Origin: Bog-756 sp963734435
GTDB taxonomy: Bacteria > Actinomycetota > Acidimicrobiia > Acidimicrobiales > RAAP-2
Direction of reading: 5' to 3'
Assembly: GCA_963734435.1 (NCBI GenBank)
Contig: CAVTHA010000001.1
Location: 124,001-188,000, forward strand
Length of the DNA stretch: 64,000 nucleotides
Positions 28,928-37,717 of the stretch are shown one piece after another. A program made the translations under genes and the position numbers. The number at the start of each line of letters is the position of its first letter. Positions within the stretch are counted from its first letter, which is position 1. The notes below the pieces were generated by a model. That model was not told where the DNA came from. It saw only the letters and a list, made by a program, of their open reading frames with translations, and made no database searches.

Positions 28928-30138
28928 GCCCCACCGCCAGAAGGGGGCCCGTGGATGATGGAGCTCAGCGTGGTCAGACTCTGCTGCCCGTAGCGCTCGA
29001 GCGGCACGATGTAGGTGCCCTCGTCTATCTCGTTCCAGCTGATGACCATCCACCCATCCGGGTTGGCGGACGAGTTGCCCGCGTACAGGTCTTTCATGGT
29101 CTGCCCCCCGTCGCGGGGCACGCACCCCGATCCGCCGCCCAGCACCTTGTTGTACCCCGGCGCCAACGGGCTGAAGAACTGCTTGGCACTGCCGTCGGGA
29201 TTCTTCGTAGATCGTACTTCTGCCGCCAACTGGTCGATGTCGCTGAACGAGGACTGGTTGGTCAGGGGATTCTGGCTGGACCAGTAGTACTGGTCGGCGT
29301 CGAAGTCGGCGGCCTTGGCGCTGTTCCAGGTGTCCCAGTTCTCGTCGCCCACCAGGTAGAAGTGGGGCCGCCACCGGGCACTGACCTCGTCCAGCACGGA
29401 CTGGGGATACTTGCGGCTGCCCATCATGATGAGCGTCGGGCGACTCGAGTTGCTGCGGTCGAACGCGGAGTCGTTGCCATACGTCGTCTGCAGATAGGAG
29501 AGATCGTTGTTGATCTGGCTGACGGTGCGGATGCGGGCCGATGAGATGTAGGCGATCCACAGCGAGAACGGAACGCCTGCCTGGTTGATCTGGTGCACCG
29601 CCGCGACGAGCGTCGCCAACCGTTGGTTGAACGTCGAGGACGATGCCGTCTGGTTGGGAAGGCCGGTGCCGGCCCAGCTCACGGCGAAGCCGGCCAGTCC
29701 GGTCTGCGCCGCCAGCGCAACGTCGGACCGGATCTGACTGGGATCGTCCTGCGTCCACAGGGGCGATGCCACGTCGGTCAGCTGATTTCCCGGGTAGTTG
29801 TTGGTCACCGTGCACCCGTTCCCGCTAAGCGTGGCCGGCAGCGGCAGCGGGTTGGCCGAGTACGGGTAGTTCGGGCCGAGGCGCGCGTGCCAGTGCTGAG
29901 TATCCCACCAGAGGTAGTAGAAGGCGAACATGCGGTGATTGGCATTGGTGTCACGTGCAGTCGGCGCCGAGGTTGGTGCTGTCCTGCTTGGGCCTCCGGT
30001 GTTGGAGGGCTTCCCGCTGGTAGAGGGAGGCGGGTTCGGCACCGCAGCCGCGCCACCGCAGGCGGACGCGGTGAGCGCCACGGCGGCGACGAAGCCGCCC
30101 CATCGGACCGATCTCCTTCGGTCACGCGAGCGCCGCAC
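28924..30138 (-). CDS. GH99/GH71-like glycoside hydrolase lipoprotein
   Basis: About 404 residues from the GTG at 30138, which overlaps the previous gene by 17 bp. The N-terminus has an Arg-rich start, a hydrophobic segment and the lipobox 'LTASACGG', so it is predicted to be a lipoprotein. The catalytic region resembles GH99/GH71-type endo-mannanase folds: 'MFAFYYLWWDTQHW', 'SQIRSDVALAAQTGLAGFAV', 'RPHFYLVGDENWDTW' and 'GWMVISWNEIDEGTYIVP'. The last has the Trp-Asn-Glu pair typical of these TIM barrels. The likely role is trimming or cleaving a mannose-type surface glycan; the exact bond is unknown. Its place among glycosyltransferase genes supports a glycan role. Confidence 0.75.
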   Translation of the reverse strand: MRRSRDRRRSVRWGGFVAAVALTASACGGAAAVPNPPPSTSGKPSNTGGPSRTAPTSAPTARDTNANHRMFAFYYLWWDTQHWHARLGPNYPYSANPLPLPATLSGNGCTVTNNYPGNQLTDVASPLWTQDDPSQIRSDVALAAQTGLAGFAVSWAGTGLPNQTASSSTFNQRLATLVAAVHQINQAGVPFSLWIAYISSARIRTVSQINNDLSYLQTTYGNDSAFDRSNSSRPTLIMMGSRKYPQSVLDEVSARWRPHFYLVGDENWDTWNSAKAADFDADQYYWSSQNPLTNQSSFSDIDQLAAEVRSTKNPDGSAKQFFSPLAPGYNKVLGGGSGCVPRDGGQTMKDLYAGNSSANPDGWMVISWNEIDEGTYIVPLERYGQQSLTTLSSIIHGPPSGGGA

Positions 30139-31210
30139 CGCCCACCCCCCCTGTCGGTTCCGGTCCCCCGGTGGGCTCAGCGACCTCCGGCTCCGCACTC
30201 TCGGACTGCTGGACGGCACGCCGACGCCGGCGCCCGATGACGCCGGCCGCCACGATGACCGCCGCTACGACCAGGACGATGGCCATGATCTCCGCAGCAT
30301 CCCCAAGGGTGATGACGATCTCGGTCGCCGTCTGGTCCTTGGACAGGCGGACGGTCGAGGCCAGCGGCAGCAGCCCACCCTTCACCTTGACGCCATAGCT
30401 CCCTCGGGGGAGATCGGTCAGGGTGACCCGATGGCCGGGACCGAACGGAACCACCTGGACGGTGCCATTGGGATAGGTGAGCTGGACGGATGACCCGGCC
30501 GGGCGGGCGGCCATCAAGTCGTTGCCCACGATGGTGAGCGAGTGCAGGATCACCGGCACGTTCCACGTGAGCGAACGACGGGTGTCGAAGCGCAGCTGGC
30601 CGCTGTTCACCGCGTTGGTGCCGCGAATGATGGCCGACTTCACCGAGTAGGTGATGTTCCGGTTGGCCACCCCTTCCGCCACGGTCGAGGGCCGGCTGGA
30701 GGACAGCCACACCGGACCCTTCAGCTGAGCTCGGGTGAGCTTGGTGGTCCGCCCGATGCTGTCGCTCAGGGTCACCGAGCTCACCTGGCTGAGCGGAACG
30801 GGCTTCCCCTGGGGCGTGAGGAGCTGGATGGTGACCGCCCGCTCGGCGTCGAGCTCGACCACCAGTCGCCGGGAGAAGACCCCGTGGTTCGGGTCGCTGG
30901 CCACCCGGTCGAGCGACACCCGCAGATCGGGGTGGCCGTCCGGACCGGGAAGGATCTGCTGGGGCACCGACACGGCGGATGCGGCCGACGACAGGTTCGG
31001 GTCGTTGACCACCGCCGCACCGCCCGGACCGGTCATCTCGTTCATACCGTCCAGGGTGAACTGCACCCCGGCGTAGTTCGGCACCACCACCACGTCGACC
31101 ACTCGCGGGGCGGGAGCCGCCTGGGCCGCGGGCGACTGGAGGACGGCCATCCCCGCCGCCGACAGCGCCATCCCCGAACAGACGAGCACGCGCCCGAGTT
31201 TCGATCTCAT
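30122..31210 (-). CDS. Exported single-pass membrane protein with PEGA-like domain
   Basis: 362 residues. The ATG at 31210 overlaps the upstream gene's stop by 4 bp. A signal peptide ('MALSAAGMAVLQSPAAQAAP') starts a ~290-residue extracytoplasmic region. Its end resembles a PEGA/carboxypeptidase-regulatory-like beta module ('GHRVTLTDLPRGSYGVKVKG'). A transmembrane helix (~315-335, 'EIMAIVLVVAAVIVAAGVIG') and an RRRRR stop-transfer precede an acidic/Pro cytoplasmic tail. No catalytic motif is seen. Short core motifs such as 'VPNYAGVQFTLDG' were not recognised. Given its neighbours, it may couple an external glycan or protein to the membrane; this is inference. Confidence 0.72.
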   Translation of the reverse strand: MRSKLGRVLVCSGMALSAAGMAVLQSPAAQAAPAPRVVDVVVVPNYAGVQFTLDGMNEMTGPGGAAVVNDPNLSSAASAVSVPQQILPGPDGHPDLRVSLDRVASDPNHGVFSRRLVVELDAERAVTIQLLTPQGKPVPLSQVSSVTLSDSIGRTTKLTRAQLKGPVWLSSSRPSTVAEGVANRNITYSVKSAIIRGTNAVNSGQLRFDTRRSLTWNVPVILHSLTIVGNDLMAARPAGSSVQLTYPNGTVQVVPFGPGHRVTLTDLPRGSYGVKVKGGLLPLASTVRLSKDQTATEIVITLGDAAEIMAIVLVVAAVIVAAGVIGRRRRRAVQQSESAEPEVAEPTGGPEPTGGVGGAALA

Positions 31211-32583
31211 GCCGGCACCCCCGGTGCCGGATCCGCAGCGGCCGGCGGCGGCGCGTCGTGGTCCGGCCGGGTCCGCCGGAAGGCCAGGGCAATCACCAGT
31301 CCGGCCACCAACAACGCCCCCAGGTACAGGACATAGATCACCGGAACCGCCGGACGGGCCCCGACTAGGGTCACATGTGACTGGATGGCAGGACCGATGG
31401 GCTGCTGGTGCAGGTCGAGCCCGCTCATCAGGTCGCCGGCAGTCGAGATCTGGGGAGTCAGCGCCGGCAGGTGGAACGTCTGGTCGACGAACCCGGGGAT
31501 GGAGGCGGTATCGAGCTGCTGGCTGTCGACGTGCCCCGCCCGGGCATAGGGAGAGACCAGGATGGTCGGGACCCGTACGCCCCAGGTGACCCCTCCGACC
31601 GTCGGCGGCACGGCGTGGTCGTACCAACCGCCCGAGTCGTCATACGTGAGGAGCAGTGCGGTGTGGGACCACGACGAGCTCTGCATCAGGGCATTGATCA
31701 GGGATTCGACGAAAGCTTCGCCCTGGGCCGGGTTCTGGGGCGAGCGCTCCGAATCGCCGCTCGAGCTGGACACGTACGACACCGCCGGGAGGTGGCCGGA
31801 GGCCAGATCAGTGAAGTACTGGCTGCTGTTGACGATCCGGTTGGTCATGGCCGGATTGGAGGTCACGGCCGGAATCGACAGGAGGGGCACCCGCGATTTG
31901 TCTCCGGGCGTCACTGTTGAGAACGGGTAGCCCTGCACGTAGTACTTCCAGCTCAGATGGGCCTGGTCCAACTGGTCGAAGACGGTCGGGACGGCGATGC
32001 CCGAGGGCGGAGGCGTGTTGGAGGTCAAGCCAGCGGCCTGGCCGGACACGGCGACCAGCCGGTTGGGCAGCCCCCCCGCCTGGGAGGCCGCGTAGAATTG
32101 GTCGAACAGCGTGAAACGGTCGGCCAGGTTCCAGTAGTACGGCAGGTCGCTGCCATCGAGATGGCCCATGGCCAGCGAACCGATCGAGGCGTTCGGCTGG
32201 GCACTCACGAAGCCGTCCATCTTGCCGAGGTCGATCGCGTTGTGGGTCACGCGGAGGGTGTCGGTGAGCCCGGCGCGGGCCTGGTCCGAGTTGAGGTGGT
32301 AGGGCTTCACGCAGCTCTTGGAGTTGACCTGCACCCGTTGGCAGACCCCCGCGGGAATGCCGTCGACGCCCGCCCGGGTCCCGAAGTAGTTGTCGAAGGA
32401 GTGCCCACTCTGCATGACGATGATCACGTGTTGGATGGGCGACGGCGATTTGGACGCCGCGGGGCGATGCCCGGCCACGGTGGGCGGTGAGGTCGTCGCC
32501 CCCACTGTGGCGGCCGGAGCGGCCGAGGCGGCGGCGACCGTCACCAGCGTGGCGGCGACCTGGAGCAGGCGGCGGCGCATCAC
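31207..32583 (-). CDS. Phospholipase C/AcpA-like phosphoesterase, membrane-anchored, with altered metal site
   Basis: 458 residues with a signal peptide (~1-30), a phosphoesterase domain and a C-terminal transmembrane helix ('PVIYVLYLGALLVAGLVIAL'). The domain shows 'DNYFGTRAGVDGIP', 'LPNRLVAVSG' and 'LLLTYDDSGGWYDH'. In the family the first motif is usually MQENHSFDNYFG, whose Glu-Asn bind the metal. Here it reads 'VMQSGHSFDNYFG', so these become Ser59-Gly60. The nucleophile region and second acidic pair seem kept. It may bind or hydrolyse a phospho-head-group with changed metal use, or be non-catalytic. Start GTG at 32583 or ATG at 32580; the latter forms a TGATG overlap with the preceding gene. 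Confidence 0.82.
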   Translation of the reverse strand: MMRRRLLQVAATLVTVAAASAAPAATVGATTSPPTVAGHRPAASKSPSPIQHVIIVMQSGHSFDNYFGTRAGVDGIPAGVCQRVQVNSKSCVKPYHLNSDQARAGLTDTLRVTHNAIDLGKMDGFVSAQPNASIGSLAMGHLDGSDLPYYWNLADRFTLFDQFYAASQAGGLPNRLVAVSGQAAGLTSNTPPPSGIAVPTVFDQLDQAHLSWKYYVQGYPFSTVTPGDKSRVPLLSIPAVTSNPAMTNRIVNSSQYFTDLASGHLPAVSYVSSSSGDSERSPQNPAQGEAFVESLINALMQSSSWSHTALLLTYDDSGGWYDHAVPPTVGGVTWGVRVPTILVSPYARAGHVDSQQLDTASIPGFVDQTFHLPALTPQISTAGDLMSGLDLHQQPIGPAIQSHVTLVGARPAVPVIYVLYLGALLVAGLVIALAFRRTRPDHDAPPPAAADPAPGVPA

Positions 32584-34186
32584 GGATGGACCTCATAGAT
32601 GACGACCACCGGCCGGCTGCCGTCCCGCTCGGTGTGGACGATCACCCCGTGGTACCGGGAGACCAGGGTCTCGAGTCGGCGCGCGGTCGATGGGAGACCG
32701 CAATGCCGAGTAGGCATCCCACACCAGGTAGGAGAATTGCCCGTCCCGCACACTGTGGTCGGGGTTGTAGATGGGGGTGTAGGCCGGATTGCGGTGGAGG
32801 GGGTCGGTGCTCACCGATAGGCCCTGAGCGGGCCGGTGCCCGTAGTACTCGAGGATGTTGGCCATGCTCGGTCCGATGGTCATGAGCTCGGTTCCCGGAA
32901 CGAGGTTGGCCCCGATCCATTGGCCTGCCTGGCGGCCTCCTGGTACGCCGCCCTGGCCGGCCAGCGCTGGCGGCGGTGCTCGGCGGGAAGATCACCGACA
33001 CGATGCCGGGAACCAACGAGGCCAACACGATGGCGATCGACGACCGGTCGAGCGACGGACTTGGTGATAGCGGTCCAGGCTGCCGGGAAGGTGCCAGGTG
33101 GCCAGACCACGAGCGGCCAGGATGGCACAGCGCGGGGGCAAGGGGCAGGAGGTACTGGTAACCCTTCAGTGGGTAGACCTCGAGGGTGACGAAGGGGACG
33201 ACGATCCACAGGACCAGCAACAGCTCGCGCCAGGTCCGGTTGATCCGGAAGATGAGCGCAGCGGCGGCGGCACCGACCACCAGCCATCCGATGGCCGCCG
33301 GGATGACCGTCAGATAGAAGGTCCCGGCGTGGTTCGAGGACCGGGTCAGCTGCCAGGTCAGATAGTTCTGACCGGTGGAGCTGCGGCCGGCCAATGGAAG
33401 GCCAGGGGGAAGATCAGGCTCACGGCGAGCCACGATTCCCACGGACAGAGCGACCGCCCGTCCGGGCCGGCGGACCTCCGGGCTGACCAGCAGGAAGAGG
33501 ATCAGGCTGCCGAGCCAGCACTCGCGCTGGTCTCCTTGGTGAGCACGGCCAGGCCGAGGGTGGCCGCCGAGGCGGCCAGCCATTCGAGGCGGTCGGTCCG
33601 GACGAACCGGACGAGCATCCAGAAGGCCAGCGTGATGCACAGCACGGCCGGACCGTCGAGCAGCAACTGGCGGGTCACGACCAGGTGGTAAGGCATGACG
33701 GCGAGGATGAGGGCACCGAGCACACCGGTCTTCGGCGCCGTAGAGCTCCCGCCCGACGAGGAAGACGGCGGCGATGGTGGCCACACCGAGGAAGGCCACC
33801 ACTACCCGGCCGCGCAGATCCGGGGTACCCGAGCTGAACAGCGGCGACATGAGCGTCGGGAGCAGGAGCGGATGGGCCCGGAAGATCGGGAACTGGTTGA
33901 CGAACAGCGGGTTGCCGCGCCAGGGACGCCGCCTGGCCGGCGTAGACCGCCTCGTCGCTGTTGAAGCCCGAAGGCATTGAGGTTGACCAGCCGGAGGACC
34001 AGACCGACCAGCAGCGTCAGCGCCAGCCACGACCGAGGTCGGGACCGGCCCGCGGAAGAGCAACGCCAGGCGCGACCCTCTCCCGGGGGTCACGGTCTCT
34101 GAGTCCGGCGAGTCTGAGCCGTCAACAGGCTGGATGGCGCGCTCCGGTGCTCCCTGACTCGCTGTCTCATCCCTGAGCAGCGTCAC
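32580..34186 (-). pseudogene. GT39/PMT-like polytopic glycosyltransferase, several frameshifts
   Basis: A membrane glycosyltransferase of the GT-C (ArnT/PMT-like) superfamily, broken across three frames by at least five small shifts. Recognisable pieces in order are 'FGFNSDEAVYAGQAASLA' (the conserved acidic first loop), 'QFPIFRAHPLLLP', 'VVAFLGVATIAAVFLVGREL', 'LGALILAVMPYHLVVTRQLL' and 'LLLVLWIVVPFVTLEVYPLK'. The end, 'PAYTPIYNPDHSVRDG', runs to 'VVIYEVHP' at 32580. Multiple hydrophobic helices persist through the breaks, and stops are rare, so sequence error rather than decay is favoured. The family transfers sugar from polyprenyl phosphate to lipids, proteins or glycans outside the membrane. 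The GTG at 34186 directly follows the TAA of the HprK-like gene. Confidence 0.75.
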
Positions 34187-35515
34187 TTACAAGCCTTCCC
34201 AAAATGTCTGAGGATGGAAGGTGGTCAGGCGTCGAGAGCCCGGCAGGGGATCCACCTCGGTTACGTTGCGATGGTCGAGGACGAACACGTCTTGGCTGTT
34301 CGTCGCGGTATTCGATTCACTCACGAACGGCGCCTTCCGGGGTCCGTCCGACGCGAGCTCGGCGGCGATTTGCTCGGCCCAGGTGAAGTCGTTGGAGCCG
34401 AGCCGGTGGATGTCCACGCTCTCCATGGCGCTCGACCAGGATGAGCCGCTCCTGCTCCCGCAGCTCGTCGTAGCTGATGCCCACCGACCGTCAGGGCCTG
34501 GGCCAGATATCGGTAGGGCGGGAAGCCGTAGGCATCCTCGGTGTTCTCCAGCAGCTCGACGATGGCATCGGACTGCGGGACCACGCTGTGGTGCGGCTCG
34601 CCCCGCTCGATGATGTAGAGCTGGTCGATCGTGGTGGTCGAGGTCAGCTCACAGGTCACCAGTCGCTGGACGTGGTACTTCGGGGGCGGGACGATCCGCT
34701 GGGTCCAGCCGTTGATGGTCATGATGGGCACGTTGCTGGTCGGCCAGCTTCATGGCGAAGCCGCGCCCTTCCTTGGAGTGCAGACGGCTCTGGATGCGCA
34801 GCCACGTCCACTCGCGACCGGCTGAGGTCTCCGGCGTTGACGGCACGCAGGGTGTGCTCGCTGATGGTCAGCGGCTTCGGGAAGCTCCGGGCCACGCCCG
34901 AGCTGTCGACGATCGTCATGTCGTCGGACAGGAAACGACCTTCGCTGGTCCGGAGCAGCTTGAGCACGGTGCCGGTCTTGCCGGTGTCGGTCCGGGCCGA
35001 CAGCATCAGCCCCCGGCCGTCGACATCCATGCACGCCGCATGGAGGAGCATGTAGCCCCGATCGACGAAGACGAACCGGAGCAGGGCCTCGACCACGTTG
35101 GTGTAGAGGACGTGCGGACTGCGGGCCAGGGCCCGGCTCGTAGTCACCGCGATCGTGCTCGCCGAAGTCGATGGCAAAGTTGGCCGAGAGGCGGCCCGAA
35201 ATGCTCCTCCCACCGGATCGACCTCCCGTCCGAGCGAACGGAGCATGCGGGTCCGCGCCCGGGGCCGACCCACCGACCCGAGCCGGATCGCCGACGTCGG
35301 GCTGCCGGGCGTCCCCGGCCTTGCGGCTCGACCCGGAAGTAGGCGAGCTCGGGAAGGACCACGTCGCTTCCGATCGAGACGATCCCGTGCAGGTCGTAGT
35401 TGAAGCGGAAGGGAGTGATCGCCTTGGTCCGGGTACCGGATCGGCGGATGGCGGCATCGTCGACCGTGATCTTGACCGGCCCGACCAGGCTGCTCGAGCG
35501 GGTGCCTTGAGCCAT
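34187..35515 (-). pseudogene. HPr-kinase-like P-loop ATPase protein, several frameshifts
   Basis: Starts at ATG 35515, preceded by AAGGAGGAG, with 'MAQGTRSSSLVGPVKITVDD'. The central part reads 'YTNVVEALLRFVFVDRGY', 'LLHAACMDVDGRGLMLSART' and the P-loop 'ARTDTGKTGTVLKLL'. Then comes 'RFLSDDMTIVD', an HprK/PEPCK-like P-loop kinase arrangement. The C-terminal parts 'TINGWTQRIVPPPKYHVQRL' and 'DVFVLDHRNVTEVDPLPGSR' lie in other frames, so at least four shifts are needed. The upstream GtrA reading frame runs into it without a stop, so a fusion cannot be excluded. HprK-like ATPases occur near glycan and peptide-modification genes; the substrate here is unknown. Confidence 0.62.
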
Positions 35516-36633
35516 CTCTTTGTCTCCTCCTTCGTAGATGAACCGATCGCTGATACCGAACCGGACCACGAACACGGCGATGAGCGTGAGCACGTTGGCC
35601 AGGGTCTTCGGGCAGTGCACAATGCTCACCAGCAATGCCAAGAACGGCAGCCGGGCCAGCATCACGGTGTTGTTGAGTAAGCAGAACCTGAGGTACCGAC
35701 CCCAGAAGCTGCCGCCCTTCCGGCCGGAGAACACGAAGAGCTCCATGCCGGCGAAGTTCCAAGTGGTCGACACCTGCGTGGAGAGGACTGCCGCCAACAG
35801 GTACGGCAGGTGCCCGAAGCGAACCAACAGCCAGAATGCGATGGTGTTGACGACCAGCCCGGTGGCACCGACCGCGGCGAAACCGGCCGCCCGGCGCTGC
35901 CGTGCGGTGCAAAGGGTCCCAACGCGCAGCCGGGTCAGGTGGTTGGCGAAGCGAAGACCCTCACGGAAACTGGCCTTGCTCTCCCCGGAGTAGCGGGGAG
36001 CAAACGAAAAGCCGATCTCCGCCGACCGTCAACCGGCACCGGGCGATGGCCTCGAGCAGGATCTTGAACCCCACCGGGCGAAGGGAGTCGAGGTTCACCG
36101 CCGAGACCCGGACGGCGAAGAACCCGCTCATCGGGTCGGAGATGCTCCTGCAGGCGGCGAGGGAAGGCCGCCTTGGTGAGCCTGGTGGCGAGCCGGGACA
36201 CGCCGGCCCGGGAGCGATTGGCCAACCCATCGGCTCCGCCGTTGTCGCGGTAGCGGCTGGCCACGACCAGGTCGGCCTCGCCCATGGTCGATCGGGCGAA
36301 TCGAGCTCGGGGATCGTTTTCGGGCGGATGCTGGAGGTCGCCGTCCATCACTACGACGATCCGACCCTCGGCCAGCCGCATGCCGGCCACCACCGCTCCA
36401 CCGAGGCCCCCCACGCGCTCGCCTGGCCCCCGATGCATGACCAGCACCGGCAGAGATGAACTCTGGCCTGCGGCTACGGCCACTTCGGGGGTGTCATCCG
36501 TGCTGTCGTCCACGAAGATCAGCTCTGACCTCTGGGCGGGAAGGGAAGCGCTCAATCGCTCAATAAGCGGGCCGATATTCTCACGTTCGTTGCGGGTGGG
36601 GACCACCACACTGATATCTATCGTCTGCACCAT
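35516..36633 (-). pseudogene. Polyprenyl-phosphate glycosyltransferase (GT2) with C-terminal GtrA domain, frameshifted
   Basis: Starts at ATG 36633 with 'TIDISVVVPTRNERENIGPL', a DPM1-like GT2 fold with 'LIFVDDSTDDTPEVA' and 'VVVMDGDLQHPPE' (the metal-binding DxD region). Past about 36150 the frame shifts: 'SISDPMSGFFAVR', then 'EIGFSFAPRYSGESKASF'. A GtrA-like four-helix membrane domain follows ('GFAAVGATGLVVNTIAFWLL', 'FGISDRFIYEGG'). At least two shifts are required. The enzyme would load a hexose, probably mannose or glucose, onto polyprenyl phosphate, the donor used by the GT-C enzyme encoded two genes downstream. This is the first gene of the minus-strand train. Confidence 0.78.
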
Positions 36634-37171
36634 GGCTCCTCAATGACCGCAGACCTCCCGGCCTCTGCGGTGTAAATGACCCGATCACCATTAATGGCCC
36701 GCCGACACAATCTGGGCATCTGACCGGAGCGTAATTTCCGATTAAACGTGAGGCTAATTTCGTCAATACCACGCCGGCTCCGACCAATCACTCCGGACTC
36801 GACGCCGACGGGAGAGCGGAGCGGCAGAACCCCAGGGATGGCCACGGCGCCGACCGTTGCGGGCTGACCAACAACCCGCCTCGGCTGCGAACACGGCCTC
36901 ACCCGGACGCGATTCATCGACTCGCGCGTCCCTCCGAAGCTTCCGCCTTCCCAACATGTCAGCCCCATCGCATGACACCGTAACGGTCGCCGGGCTGGTA
37001 AACAAGGATTAAACGCCAAGTTATCCCGGGGTTAACTCCGATCGGACTGACCGCAGTGGGGCCACCACAAAAAGTGACGGAATAGGGGCCAAAACTGTCA
37101 CTTCCGAGACACTGCGATGACGGCACCGCGGCCACCCCGGCGGGGACGCGGGCATCCTCGCGTGCGACCGG
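36634..37171. other. Non-coding, AT-richer interval with promoter potential
   Basis: About 540 bp with no supported gene. It is visibly richer in A+T than its surroundings, e.g. near 36735-36765 and 37000-37035. It lies upstream of the GT2-GtrA gene and downstream of the small zinc-ribbon gene. It should therefore hold the promoter of the glycan gene train. It also contains the hairpin terminator at 37064-37103. Confidence 0.55.
37064..37103 (-). terminator. Rho-independent terminator
   Basis: On the minus strand AAGTGACAG pairs with CCGTCACTT (9 bp, one G-U) around a 14-base loop, and the stem ends in a run of five T. It lies about 70 bp past the stop of the small zinc-ribbon gene (37172-37342) and before the glycan gene train. 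Confidence 0.7.
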
Positions 37172-37342
37172 TCAGCTGGTGGTGGGCCGATCCACCCGCT
37201 TCGTAGCCACCCTCGGCACGGTGCGGCGGGGCAGGACAACGTCGGTGGGCTCTTCCACGATCACTCCACAGCGGAGACACTCCCAGCGGCGGGCCGGAGG
37301 GTAGGCGAGAGCGAACCAGTCGTGGGACGAGTACCGGCACAT
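37172..37342 (-). CDS. Small zinc-ribbon-like protein
   Basis: 56 residues from ATG 37342. 'MCRYSSHDWFALAYPP' followed by 'RRWECLRCGVIV' gives a Cys2...His8...Cys-x-x-Cys pattern. This resembles the C-x5-H-W...C-x2-C minimal zinc ribbons found in small actinobacterial and phage proteins. The tail is basic. A terminator lies just downstream, consistent with a transcribed monocistronic gene. Function is unknown. A longer reading to 37597 exists in frame but its extra N-terminus shows no conservation pattern. Confidence 0.5.
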   Translation of the reverse strand: MCRYSSHDWFALAYPPARRWECLRCGVIVEEPTDVVLPRRTVPRVATKRVDRPTTS

Positions 37343-37717
37343 GAGGCTATGCAACCGCCGGGTCACGGAGCTCAGTTTACTATTGGCCCCTCGGGTTTCC
37401 TTTGCGACAAAAGTAAATTCTTGCCTAACGAGATCGGGCTCGCCACACGTGTATTTGCGTTCCAATGATCGGCGCGGGGACCTCAAGATGTCGATTCTCT
37501 TAACATTTCGTGTCATTCCTTGCCGGCGAGGAGCCGAACCCCCGGATCCGATCCCGGCGTTCTGCTCGCCCTCCGGAGATCCTGTGGCTGCGTCCATGCT
37601 CTCATCCCCCGATCCTGGTCGCTGGCTCCCCGCACTCCGTCCATCGGCAGGATGGGCATCCGACTTGAGGACACCAGACCGTCCTGATTCTGGGATCCCT
37701 CCCGGTCCCCGGCTGCC
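37343..37717. other. Intergenic region between divergent genes
   Basis: About 375 bp without a supported gene. AT-rich segments near 37375-37425 and 37485-37520 probably hold the divergent promoters of the small zinc-ribbon gene and the HAD phosphatase gene. No clear operator or riboswitch was seen. Confidence 0.5.

Noticed and set aside
32580..36633. Interpretation of the glycosyltransferase genes as truly decayed pseudogenes
   Set aside because: Motifs and helices continue across breaks with few stops, and flanking operon genes are intact, so indel errors are the simpler explanation.
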